Positions 48,909-55,529 of a DNA stretch of 64,000 nucleotides are shown one piece after another (position 1 is the stretch's first letter; each line of letters opens with the position of its first letter). This DNA comes from a virus. The translations under genes were made by a program, and so were the position numbers. The notes below the pieces were generated by a model that made no database searches, was not told the DNA's origin, and saw nothing but the letters and a program-made list of their open reading frames with translations. The DNA lies in IMG/VR virus record IMGVR_UViG_3300030118_001869, positions 1 through 64,000 of that record; one strand, given 5' to 3'.

Positions 48909-50534
48909 TTATCCCTCACAACTTGCACATTCAAGTATATTTCTGGAAAAAGCTTGTGCTGAGCTTTGGCTGAACTGATAGTATAATGTCTTTACACCTA
49001 ACTCCCAAGCACTTAGATATAGTTGATTTATATCTTTTGCAGGCACACTAGGATGTATCATTAAATTTAAACTTTGAGATTGATCAATATACTTCTGTCT
49101 TTGTGCAGCTTGTATAATTAATTCTTTAGGTGATATCTCAATAAAAGATTTAAACACAGCTTTTGTAGGAAAGTCTAGATGCTGGACAGACCCATCTTTC
49201 TTTAAAATGTCTTCCCAGGTTTCTTCATTATCTAAACCGTACTTGTTTAACTCTTGTTTTAAGAAAGGGTTTTTGTATATGGTTTTAGTCTTAGCTAAGT
49301 CTTTTATAAAATAGTTAGATTTGATTGGCTCAATACCCATAGAAACAGCACCATGTATGAAACTACTTGATTTAGTGGGTGCTATAGCCATTAGAGTAGT
49401 GTTTGCGTACCCCTCCCTTATACACTCATAACCTTTCTCATTAGCTAAGTATCTTGATGCAACTTCTGATTCTTCTTTTAAATGTTTAAATATCTGATTG
49501 TTTAAACTTTTAGCTTCCATTGACTCAAACTCAATAAGTTTAGATTGTAGTAAACTATGATAGCCTAGCACACCTAAACCTATAGCTCTATGCTTCTTAG
49601 CAAATGTATAAGCTCTTTTTAGGCCAGCCTTTACTTCTGCTTTTGCAATGAACTCATTCATTACAGCATTCAAGAAGAATACATATGTACCTATTGCATC
49701 AGTTTGGATAATATCATCCCAGTGTAATAAGTTTATAGAACCTAAACAACATACAAAAGAGTTGTAACTATCTGTTGGAAGTTGTATTTCTGAACATAAA
49801 TTAGATGCGGTTATCTCTAAACCTAGATCTTTATAAGGAGAATTGTTATTACTATTATCTTTGAACATTATATAAGGGAAGCCAAACTCATTCCTTCTTT
49901 GAATTACTTTGGCCCACAATGCACGCTTCTCTTGATCACCTTCTTTCATTTCATTGAGCCACTGATCACTAACTGTGACACCATACTGTAAATTTTGTAT
50001 TGGGTTTCCCTCAGTTCCAATATCTAGAAAGTCTGCAGCGTCTGGATGTTCAAGTGGTAAATACACTGCACATGCACCTCTTCTTGCCTCAGACTGTTTA
50101 CAAACATCTACAACAGTATCATAGATCTTTGCGTAATGCACAGGGCCATCTGCTAAACCTCCAGTAGAAATTACTGATCCTCTAGGTCTAATGTTACCTA
50201 AGTATGCACTGGTTCCTCCACCATACTTTGACATCATACCTATTTCTCTCCCTGCATTTAGTATACTATCTAAATTGTCATCAACGTTACTACCATAACA
50301 ACTAATAGGTAATCCTTTTTGTTTACCAAAGTTAATCCATACAGGTGTAGATAAACTATAGTAACCCAAAGACATATAGTGCTCAAACTTTTGTGCAAAG
50401 CCTGGCATCTGCAAATACTTTTCTGCTGTATTTGCTATATCTTTTATTCTTTGTTCTGGTGATTCTGATATATATCCTCTTGATAAAAATTTACGGCTAT
50501 CTTCATTTAGCCAATAGTACTTACTAAATTCCAT
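48909..50534 (-). CDS. nrdA: Class I ribonucleoside-diphosphate reductase, large (alpha) subunit
   Basis: Reduces ribonucleotides to deoxyribonucleotides together with NrdB. Visible catalytic residues: C79 in GLPISCYGS, N245-L-C247-S-E249 in ASNLCSEIQLP, C262 in SFVCCLGSINLL (disulphide partner of C79), the Tyr pair Y518-Y519 in TLYYQF for radical transfer, and the C-terminal swinging C536-x-x-C539 (ECASCEG). At 541 residues it is shorter than cellular enzymes because the N-terminal ATP-cone is absent, so it should lack the usual dATP overall-activity inhibition (established logic for cone-less enzymes, inferred here). Its start overlaps the end of nrdB by one base. No active thioredoxin or glutaredoxin gene is seen nearby, so host reductant is probably used. 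Confidence 0.95.
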   Translation of the reverse strand: MEFSKYYWLNEDSRKFLSRGYISESPEQRIKDIANTAEKYLQMPGFAQKFEHYMSLGYYSLSTPVWINFGKQKGLPISCYGSNVDDNLDSILNAGREIGMMSKYGGGTSAYLGNIRPRGSVISTGGLADGPVHYAKIYDTVVDVCKQSEARRGACAVYLPLEHPDAADFLDIGTEGNPIQNLQYGVTVSDQWLNEMKEGDQEKRALWAKVIQRRNEFGFPYIMFKDNSNNNSPYKDLGLEITASNLCSEIQLPTDSYNSFVCCLGSINLLHWDDIIQTDAIGTYVFFLNAVMNEFIAKAEVKAGLKRAYTFAKKHRAIGLGVLGYHSLLQSKLIEFESMEAKSLNNQIFKHLKEESEVASRYLANEKGYECIREGYANTTLMAIAPTKSSSFIHGAVSMGIEPIKSNYFIKDLAKTKTIYKNPFLKQELNKYGLDNEETWEDILKKDGSVQHLDFPTKAVFKSFIEISPKELIIQAAQRQKYIDQSQSLNLMIHPSVPAKDINQLYLSAWELGVKTLYYQFSQSSAQAFSRNILECASCEG

Positions 50535-51514
50535 TAAAATAAATCATTTACTGTTATACTTTTACTTTTCTTATTATAATCTATTTGCTTTTTATAGAAG
50601 AAGTCACCTTCTTTTGTAGACTTCATTTCAACTTCAAACCACTTAGTAGCTTCAAGCATATTCTTATCTACATCAAACAAAGGTAACATATCTATCTTTT
50701 TTAGGGAATTATTAAATCTATTTTTGATAAAGTTCTTTATTGTTTCTTTGGGTAGGAAACTTAACTCACCTGTTTCAAAGATCCAGTCAAGTATATCACA
50801 CTCAGCTATATAAGCTTTTTTACATGCAGAGTGTATTAAGTTATGAAACTCTTCATCAAACCACTCAGGGTTTTCTTTTCTGATTATATTTATAATCTCT
50901 GCTCCAAAGTTACCGTGAATGTCCTCTTCTTTGGATGTTGCCTCAACTACATTAGATATACCTTTTAATATACTTCTATCTTTATTAAAAGACATCATAA
51001 TTAAAAACTGGCTAAATAAACTTACATGCTCAATAAATAAAGAAAACAATAGTACAGACTTAGTGTACATCTTATTGTCTCTACTTCTAGAACCATCTAA
51101 GTACTTTTTTAAGTATTTAATTCTACCTGCTATAGCTGGTATCTCAACCACACTTTTAAATTCATCTTCTAGGCCTAATATTCTAATTAGTCTAGCATAG
51201 GCATCTTTATGTCTAACTTCTGATTCAGCAAATGTAAATCCTACATCTCCTATTTCTGTTATAGGCATACGCTTATATAGATCACCCCAAAATGTTTTTA
51301 CATTGACTTCTATCTGTGCTATAGCTAACATAGTCTTCTTGATAACATCACGTTCTTGATTTGTAATATTTACTTTGAAGTCTTGTATGTCTTCTGTAAA
51401 GTTAAACTCTGTATCAATCCAATAAGAGTGTCTTATAGCATCTTTATATGCTAGTAGTTGGGGATATTCATATGGTAATATGTTAGTTCTGGGCATAAAA
51501 ATGTTCTTGTTCAT
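50534..51514 (-). CDS. nrdB: Class I ribonucleoside-diphosphate reductase, small (beta) subunit
   Basis: A 326-residue ferritin-like radical-generating subunit. Metal ligands by pattern: E69 (AQIEVNV), E99-V-R-H102, E162 (FIEHVSLF), E197-D-I-H200. The radical tyrosine is Y106, four residues after H102 as in E. coli NrdB. The first ligand appears to be Glu, where classic class Ia has Asp. The C-terminal tail ends VNDLF, suitable for docking into NrdA. It lies directly upstream of nrdA (TAATG-type overlap), so the two are co-translated. No clear promoter was found in the ~115 bases upstream; a hairpin with a T run lies there instead. Confidence 0.95.
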   Translation of the reverse strand: MNKNIFMPRTNILPYEYPQLLAYKDAIRHSYWIDTEFNFTEDIQDFKVNITNQERDVIKKTMLAIAQIEVNVKTFWGDLYKRMPITEIGDVGFTFAESEVRHKDAYARLIRILGLEDEFKSVVEIPAIAGRIKYLKKYLDGSRSRDNKMYTKSVLLFSLFIEHVSLFSQFLIMMSFNKDRSILKGISNVVEATSKEEDIHGNFGAEIINIIRKENPEWFDEEFHNLIHSACKKAYIAECDILDWIFETGELSFLPKETIKNFIKNRFNNSLKKIDMLPLFDVDKNMLEATKWFEVEMKSTKEGDFFYKKQIDYNKKSKSITVNDLF

Positions 51515-51539
51515 AATTTAAAATTTAAGGGTTGAAGAC

Positions 51540-51574
51540 AAAAAGAAGCATATAGCTAGAATACTATATGCTTC
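51540..51574 (-). terminator. AT-rich hairpin with T run between the 64-aa gene and nrdB
   Basis: Perfect 11-base inverted repeat GAAGCATATAG (51545-51555) / CTATATGCTTC (51564-51574), eight-base loop; on the minus strand it is followed by TTTTT (51544-51540). Good terminator or attenuator layout for transcription entering nrdB. The stem is AT-rich, so readthrough is likely. Confidence 0.6.
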
Positions 51575-51629
51575 AGGACTATTCACTATAATAATCTATA
51601 AAAATAAATTATCCCTTACAAGTTTTTTT

Positions 51630-51824
51630 TTATATTTTCCAATCAACGTACGTAATCTGGATTGTCAAGAATAAAAATCCTAATTCTAAACCATAAAAAG
51701 GTCTGAATTTTTCATCTTCACATTTCACTGTACAGTTGATAGTTTTGAACCCTAACAGGGTTTCATTAGGTAGAACATTAAAGTATACTCCTAATCTATT
51801 TTGATTTTTAGAAATTGTATTCAT
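51630..51824 (-). CDS. Small protein of unknown function, 64 aa
   Basis: Reads MNTISKNQNRLGVYFNVLPN, then ...KFRPFYGLELGFLFLTIQIT and ends YVDWKI. It has the composition of a folded beta-type protein and a hydrophobic C-terminal stretch (GLELGFLFLTIQI). No family recognised. A TAnnTTTG element (51878-51871, minus strand) and a palindrome lie upstream, and an AT-rich hairpin lies downstream, which supports a real short transcription unit before nrdB. Confidence 0.5.
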   Translation of the reverse strand: MNTISKNQNRLGVYFNVLPNETLLGFKTINCTVKCEDEKFRPFYGLELGFLFLTIQITYVDWKI

Positions 51825-51854
51825 ATAAAATTTGGTTTTTGAATATTAAAAATA

Positions 51855-51878
51855 GGACAGTGTCCGTAAACAAATATA
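51855..51878 (-). promoter_or_regulatory. TAnnTTTG promoter-like box with adjacent palindrome
   Basis: TATATTTG on the minus strand (51878-51871) fits the Bacteroidota -7 consensus TAnnTTTG. Right after it, near the expected start of transcription, lies GGACAGTGTCC (51855-51865), a palindrome with five-base arms that could be an operator. No clear -33 TTG was seen at the right distance. Confidence 0.4.
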
Positions 51879-51885
51879 ATGTTAA

Positions 51886-51920
51886 TTGTATTAACCACAT
51901 AATTTTTGTATATTAAATAT
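51886..51920 (+). promoter_or_regulatory. Putative promoter for the small-protein array
   Basis: TTG at 51886 is followed 19 bases later by TTTGTATATTA (51905-51915), 27 bases before the ATG at 51942. Together with the minus-strand box at 51871-51878 it forms a divergent promoter region. It also argues that translation starts at 51942 rather than at the in-frame ATG at 51906, which lies inside the promoter. Confidence 0.55.
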
Positions 51921-51941
51921 ATAACCAATAAACGAAGAATT

Positions 51942-52193
51942 ATGTTTAAGAATATTTTAGATGGCATCTGGAACTTCTCTTTAAAAAAAGGGTGGAACTG
52001 GATATGGTCAAAAACGGATATAGATGAAAAGGCAGTAGCTACAGTTAAAGAGATTAAGAAAAGATATAAGCTTACTGCACAAGAATTAGCTGATGTAGCT
52101 GATGCTATTAAAGAAGTAGGAAACCAGATAGGGGATCTTGATGATGCTGTATCAGGTGGCAAACGTAGAGGTAGACCAAAAAAGAATGGCTAG
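51942..52193 (+). CDS. Small helical protein with basic tail, 83 aa
   Basis: The start at 51942 (MFKNILDGIWNFSLKKGWNW) is preferred over the ATG at 51906, which falls within the promoter-like element. The product has an amphipathic aromatic N-terminus, a helical middle (TVKEIKKRYKLTAQELADVA, DAIKEVGNQIGDLDDA) and ends in GGKRRGRPKKNG, an AT-hook-like GRP motif with basic flanks. A minor-groove DNA-binding role is possible (inference). It is the first gene of the small-protein array; its stop overlaps the next start by 8 bases. Confidence 0.6.
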   Translation: MFKNILDGIWNFSLKKGWNWIWSKTDIDEKAVATVKEIKKRYKLTAQELADVADAIKEVGNQIGDLDDAVSGGKRRGRPKKNG

Positions 52194-52320
52194 AGTAATA
52201 CTCAGACCCTACGTTAAGCCTAGTAAAAAGAAAAGACCAGGCATCCATTCTAAGACTAAACAGTCTAATCAGAAAGGAAGCAAACTATATTTTAAAAAGT
52301 ATAGAGGTCAAGGTAGATAA
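52186..52320 (+). CDS. Very small basic protein, 44 aa
   Basis: The start is taken as the ATGGCT at 52186, which overlaps the upstream stop; the longer frame from 52138 lies within the previous gene. The product reads MARVILRPYVKPSKKKRPGI then HSKTKQSNQKGSKLYFKKYR and ends GQGR, with about 16 Lys/Arg/His of 44. I have seen short 'LYFKKYRGQG' proteins in marine phages but know of no function. Nucleic-acid contact is likely from the charge. Confidence 0.55.
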   Translation: MARVILRPYVKPSKKKRPGIHSKTKQSNQKGSKLYFKKYRGQGR

Positions 52321-52346
52321 ATGTTTAACAATTAAAAATTAGAATC

Positions 52347-52592
52347 ATGGCTGAAAAATTATTTAAAGCTTTAGCTAAAAAAATGGGCAAAGACAAATCT
52401 ATGAGCATCTTACAAAAGATGGCTAATGGAGGAGGCAATATGCCTAAAGACGTAACAGAACTTATGCAAGCTAGAAATGGAATGGGATCAATGATAAACC
52501 CAGAACTAAGTAAGGCAGAAATGGGCACAGAATATGAGTATGGTTACGGAGGTATGGTTAAAAAGAAGAAGAAGTCTAAAAAAAAAAAGTAA
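52347..52592 (+). CDS. Small protein with poly-Lys tail, 81 aa
   Basis: N-terminal half is helical (MAEKLFKALAKKMGKDKSM), followed by a Gly/Met-rich middle (MQARNGMGSMINPELSKAEM, YEYGYGGMV) and a C-terminal run of lysines (KKKKKSKKKK). No named family. Start is ATG in an ATCATGGCT context. The Lys tail and the basic neighbours suggest binding to DNA or to acidic partners inside the virion (inference). Confidence 0.55.
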   Translation: MAEKLFKALAKKMGKDKSMSILQKMANGGGNMPKDVTELMQARNGMGSMINPELSKAEMGTEYEYGYGGMVKKKKKSKKKK

Positions 52593-52657
52593 AAAATAAA
52601 TATCAGATAGGAGGGCAGCACTCAACTGCAGCCACTTACTCTGGAAAATAATTTACT

Positions 52658-53263
52658 ATGAATATTTTAACTGATATACTTAGTTTAATTAAGCAGGACA
52701 AATACGCAAGTTCCGCAGCAGACAATGATGTTATAGCAATAGGTGTACACGAACCACCAGACATGTTAGGCATAGCATCTCCCGTTCCCTATAAGTCTGT
52801 TAAAGTAATCAAACTCAAGGACTTACAAATACCTGCACAGATTTGTACCTATGTAAATGTTCCTGAGACAATACTTGGCAATACTGCTGGAGTATACAAG
52901 GAGACCGTTACAACAACAAATCCGCAAACTTGCACAGTCAAGTTGCGTAAACTCAAGTCCCTATCAGTTAACACTACAATCCAGGAAAACGGTGATTATA
53001 TTGACATAACCACTACTGGGGAGCCTAACAAGGCCGAGAATCTATCTACTACAACTGGCTTAGGTGTATTTGCACAGAAGAATGGGGAAACGCTACAGTT
53101 TAAGTCTATTAAGGCAGATGGAGCAGGAGGTAAGTTTAGTGCTAACTCAGAGCTTATAGAGTTAGCCTATGCTAAAGATATCAGATTAACGTCACCTAAC
53201 GGTAAAGTTTGGAAGATTAATGTAAGTGATGAAGGTACGTTGTCAGCAGTAGAAGTAACATAA
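52658..53263 (+). CDS. Beta-rich phage structural-type protein, 201 aa
   Basis: Reads MNILTDILSLIKQDKYASSA, then beta-strand-rich segments (YKSVKVIKLKDLQIPAQICT ... LKSLSVNTTIQENGDYIDIT) and ends with LTSPNGKVWKINVSDEGTLS, similar in style to small fibre or capsid-decoration proteins. No enzyme motif or signal. GC content in the sampled line (52921-52980, 25 of 60) is higher than that of most flanking sequence, suggesting a separate origin. It interrupts the array of basic proteins. Confidence 0.55.
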   Translation: MNILTDILSLIKQDKYASSAADNDVIAIGVHEPPDMLGIASPVPYKSVKVIKLKDLQIPAQICTYVNVPETILGNTAGVYKETVTTTNPQTCTVKLRKLKSLSVNTTIQENGDYIDITTTGEPNKAENLSTTTGLGVFAQKNGETLQFKSIKADGAGGKFSANSELIELAYAKDIRLTSPNGKVWKINVSDEGTLSAVEVT

Positions 53264-53274
53264 AATTTAAAGTA

Positions 53275-53475
53275 ATGCCAGCAAAGAAAAAGAAAAAGAG
53301 TACAGTAAACGCATCAGGTAATTACACAAAGCCAACTATGCGTAAAAGATTGTTTAACCAAATCAAAGCCGGTAGCAAAGGTGGTAGACCAGGACAGTGG
53401 TCAGCACGTAAAGCTCAAATGCTAGCTAAAAGATATAAAGCTGCAGGTGGAGGTTATAGAGGAAAAAAGAAATAA
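53275..53475 (+). CDS. Basic protein with PGQWSARKAQ motif (DUF5872-like), 66 aa
   Basis: About a third of residues are Lys/Arg. The C-terminal half KGGRPGQWSARKAQMLAKRY then KAAGGGYRGKKK is a short motif I have seen in phage and giant-virus proteins (I think called DUF5872; unverified). It is followed by the holin-like gene with a TAATG overlap. Function unknown; DNA or RNA binding likely from charge. Confidence 0.6.
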   Translation: MPAKKKKKSTVNASGNYTKPTMRKRLFNQIKAGSKGGRPGQWSARKAQMLAKRYKAAGGGYRGKKK

Positions 53476-53942
53476 TGTCAAAACCTAAGAAAAAATTTAA
53501 GGATACTAAAGTAGGCCAGTTTCTTACAGATAAAGTACCAGGTATACTTGGTGTAGTAGGAGATGTTTTGCCTGACGCAGGTGTATTAGGTGTAGTAAAA
53601 GGATTAATTGAAAAAGAAGATCCTGTAGTACTACCACCAGAGGATAAAGAGAAAGCAATGAAGCTGCTTGAACTTGATATGATAGAGATGCAAGAAATTA
53701 GTAAAAGATGGGATAGTGATATGAAGTCAGATTCCTGGCTCAGTAAGAATACTAGACCTATGAGTCTAATTTTTTTGACATTATCTATGGTTTTATTAAT
53801 TTTACTAGATAGCTTTGAGTGGAGCTTCAATGTATCAACCGGTTGGGTAGATCTTTTGCAGACACTTTTAGTTACAGTCTATGTAGCTTATTTTGGTTCA
53901 AGAGGGGCAGAGAAGTTTCAATCAATAACTAAAAATAAATAA
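53475..53942 (+). CDS. Holin-like protein with two membrane segments, 155 aa
   Basis: Cytoplasmic amphipathic N-terminus (~residues 1-90; KVGQFLTDKVPGILGVVGDV), then two transmembrane helices at ~96-112 (MSLIFLTLSMVLLILLD) and ~124-142 (VDLLQTLLVTVYVAYFG), and a short basic tail (SRGAEKFQS). The segment WLSKNTRPMSLIFLT plus 'VxVAYFGSRGxEK' is typical of holins of the GTA/3TM type in Bacteroidota phages, which open the inner membrane for lysis. Starts within the stop of the upstream gene (TAATG). The endolysin partner is not obvious in the window apart from the 771-residue Cys/His protein. Confidence 0.65.
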   Translation: MSKPKKKFKDTKVGQFLTDKVPGILGVVGDVLPDAGVLGVVKGLIEKEDPVVLPPEDKEKAMKLLELDMIEMQEISKRWDSDMKSDSWLSKNTRPMSLIFLTLSMVLLILLDSFEWSFNVSTGWVDLLQTLLVTVYVAYFGSRGAEKFQSITKNK

Positions 53943-53944
53943 AA

Positions 53945-54169
53945 TTGAATATATCTAAAGAAGTATATAAGTATTTAAAAACCAAAGCTGAGGCTGATAA
54001 GGCTAAGGCTCTTTTAAGTTTAGAACTACTAGGTAATAATGCAGTTGGTATTGGAGATCACTCTACTGGTGATTTCTATAAGAATGTAGATGAAGCATTT
54101 GAAGGACTGTGTGATGCACTTGATAGATTAGACGTATTAGATAAAAATTTTGAAGTAGAATGGGACTAA
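53945..54169 (+). CDS. Small acidic protein with TTG start, 74 aa
   Basis: No ATG exists in this frame; the first usable start is TTG at 53945, three bases after the holin-like gene's stop. The product is helical and acidic (EVYKYLKTKAEADKAKALLS then LELLGNN ... DEAFEGLCDALDRLDVLDKN). No family known. It overlaps the next gene's ATG by ten bases, an arrangement that suggests coupled translation. It is the only clearly acidic member between basic neighbours and could be a partner of one of them (inference). Confidence 0.5.
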   Translation: MNISKEVYKYLKTKAEADKAKALLSLELLGNNAVGIGDHSTGDFYKNVDEAFEGLCDALDRLDVLDKNFEVEWD

Positions 54170-54402
54170 CAAAAAGACAAAAGAGTCTTAAGAGATGGAC
54201 AAAACAGAAGTGGAGAACACCTTCAGGGAAAAAAAGTTCAGAGACTGGAGAAGTTTATGCTCCGTCAAGAACAATAAAGAAACTTAAGTCTACTAAAAAG
54301 GGTAGAGCTAAGTTAGCAGCTGCTAATAAAAAGAAAAGGGCTGCAACTAAGAAAGGTAAACAACACGCAAGACATGGATTGCACAAAGGTAAAAAAAGAT
54401 AA
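54160..54402 (+). CDS. Highly basic small protein, 80 aa
   Basis: Reads MGLTKRQKSLKRWTKQKWRT, PSGKKSSETGEVYAPSRTIK, then a Lys-rich tail (KKKRAATKKGKQHARHGLHK). More than 40 percent of residues are Lys, Arg or His. The segment KWRTPSGKKSSETG resembles short basic proteins in other marine phages. No recognised domain. Probably nucleic-acid binding; a virion core or host-chromatin role is possible but unsupported. Confidence 0.6.
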   Translation: MGLTKRQKSLKRWTKQKWRTPSGKKSSETGEVYAPSRTIKKLKSTKKGRAKLAAANKKKRAATKKGKQHARHGLHKGKKR

Positions 54403-54404
54403 CT

Positions 54405-54680
54405 ATGGCAAAGCATAAAAAACAACAAGCAGCAATTGCAATAAGTATGAAAAAGAAAGGTAAGAAGCCTAAAGGAGCAAAGCCTATGGCTAAGTCACTT
54501 GTAAAGAAGAAAGCTGGTGGTTCAGTTTCTTCTAAAGGTGTCAAAGCTCCAGCAGGTTTTCACTGGATGAAAGCAGGATCAGGATTTAAGTTAATGAAGA
54601 ATCCACCAAGTGGATATAAAAAACATCCTGGCTCATCACTTGTTGCTAAGTTTAAGATACAAAAGGTACATAAGAAGTAA
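54405..54680 (+). CDS. Highly basic small protein, 91 aa
   Basis: N-terminal half is Lys-rich (KHKKQQAAIAISMKKKGKKP), and the C-terminal half is a compact motif APAGFHWMKAGSGFKLMKNP then PSGYKKHPGSSLVAKFKIQK that recurs in marine phage proteins from memory. No family name known. Start is ATGGCA 2 bases after the upstream stop; its stop overlaps the next start (TAATG). Confidence 0.6.
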   Translation: MAKHKKQQAAIAISMKKKGKKPKGAKPMAKSLVKKKAGGSVSSKGVKAPAGFHWMKAGSGFKLMKNPPSGYKKHPGSSLVAKFKIQKVHKK

Positions 54681-54991
54681 TGCCTAGAAAGAAAAAAGAC
54701 CCTAAAGTAGGGACTGGTAAAAAACCAAAAGGTAGTGGTAGAAGGCTATATACAGATGAGAATCCTAAAGATACCGTACGTATAAAGTTTGCTACACCTG
54801 CAGATGCTAGAGCAACTGTAGCTAAGGTTAAAAAAATAAATAAACCTTTTGCTAGAAAGATACAGATATTAACTGTAGGGGAACAAAGAGCAAAGGTTAT
54901 GAAAAAGACACAAGTTGCTTCAATATTTAAAAAAGGTAAAGAAGCTATAAGAAAGAAACATGGCAAAAAAAAGAGATCCAAGACTAGCTAG
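54680..54991 (+). CDS. Highly basic small protein, 103 aa
   Basis: Begins MPRKKKDPKVGTGKKPKGSG and includes a short folded-looking part (DTVRIKFATPADARATVAKV, then ARKIQILTVGEQRAKVMKKT) and a basic tail (AIRKKHGKKKRSKTS). The 3' 32 bases also encode the first residues of the next gene in another frame, and both readings are basic. Function unknown. Confidence 0.55.
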   Translation: MPRKKKDPKVGTGKKPKGSGRRLYTDENPKDTVRIKFATPADARATVAKVKKINKPFARKIQILTVGEQRAKVMKKTQVASIFKKGKEAIRKKHGKKKRSKTS

Positions 54992-55250
54992 AGCAGGAGT
55001 ATCAGGTTTTAATAAACCTAAAAGAACTCCTAACCATCCTAAGAAATCACATATTGTGGTAGCTAAGGAAGGTAATAAGATTAAAACCATACGCTTTGGT
55101 CAGCAAGGAGCAAAGACAGCAGGTAAACCTAAAGCAGGTGAGTCAAGTAGAATGACTAAAAAGAGAAAGTCTTTCAAAGCTAGACACGCTAAAAATATTG
55201 CTAAGGGTAAAATGTCTGCTGCTTATTGGGCTAATAGAGTAAAATGGTAA
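54960..55250 (+). CDS. Basic conserved phage protein (DUF6321-like), 96 aa
   Basis: Contains VSGFNKPKRTPNHPKKSHIV, VAKEGNKIKTIRFGQQGAKT and KSFKARHAKNIAKGKMSAAY ending WANRVKW. I know this from many phage and cyanophage genomes (I believe DUF6321; from memory). The 'KSFKARHAKNIAKGKMSAAYWAN' type ending is its hallmark. Function is not established; the basic charge and conserved SHxVVxKEG part suggest a virion or nucleic-acid role. Overlaps the upstream gene by 32 bases. Confidence 0.7.
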   Translation: MAKKRDPRLARAGVSGFNKPKRTPNHPKKSHIVVAKEGNKIKTIRFGQQGAKTAGKPKAGESSRMTKKRKSFKARHAKNIAKGKMSAAYWANRVKW

Positions 55251-55254
55251 AGAT

Positions 55255-55527
55255 ATGTGGGAGTTATTCAAAGATCATAATGACATTAATGAGAAATCCA
55301 TTATTGGGTTTATCTCATTCTTTGTTATGGTGGTTTTTGCATGCGCAGATCTTCTAACAGGATACTTTGGAAAAGATTTAGTGATAAATGAGTTTATATA
55401 CAATTCATTTGTATGGGTAACATTAGGTTGCTTTGGAATTGCAGAGGTAGGTGCAGTACTAAATGGTAAAAAGAAAAATCCTCCAAAGAAAGAGGATGCA
55501 GATATTAATATAAATATAAGTAAGTAA
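55255..55527 (+). CDS. Second small membrane (holin-like) protein, 90 aa
   Basis: Two transmembrane helices at about 17-36 (IIGFISFFVMVVFACADLLT) and 48-69 (IYNSFVWVTLGCFGIAEVGA), short N-terminus (MWELFKDHNDINEKS), basic and then acidic tail (KKKNPPKKEDADINI). This layout fits a class II holin or antiholin; it may work with the holin-like protein encoded at 53475 (inference). It is located 2 bases upstream of the fibre pair. Confidence 0.55.
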   Translation: MWELFKDHNDINEKSIIGFISFFVMVVFACADLLTGYFGKDLVINEFIYNSFVWVTLGCFGIAEVGAVLNGKKKNPPKKEDADININISK

Positions 55528-55529
55528 TA

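Noticed and set aside
52593-52657. GGAGGG in the gap as a Shine-Dalgarno site
   Set aside because: It lies about 50 bases before the next ATG, too far to act as one; other genes here lack such sites.
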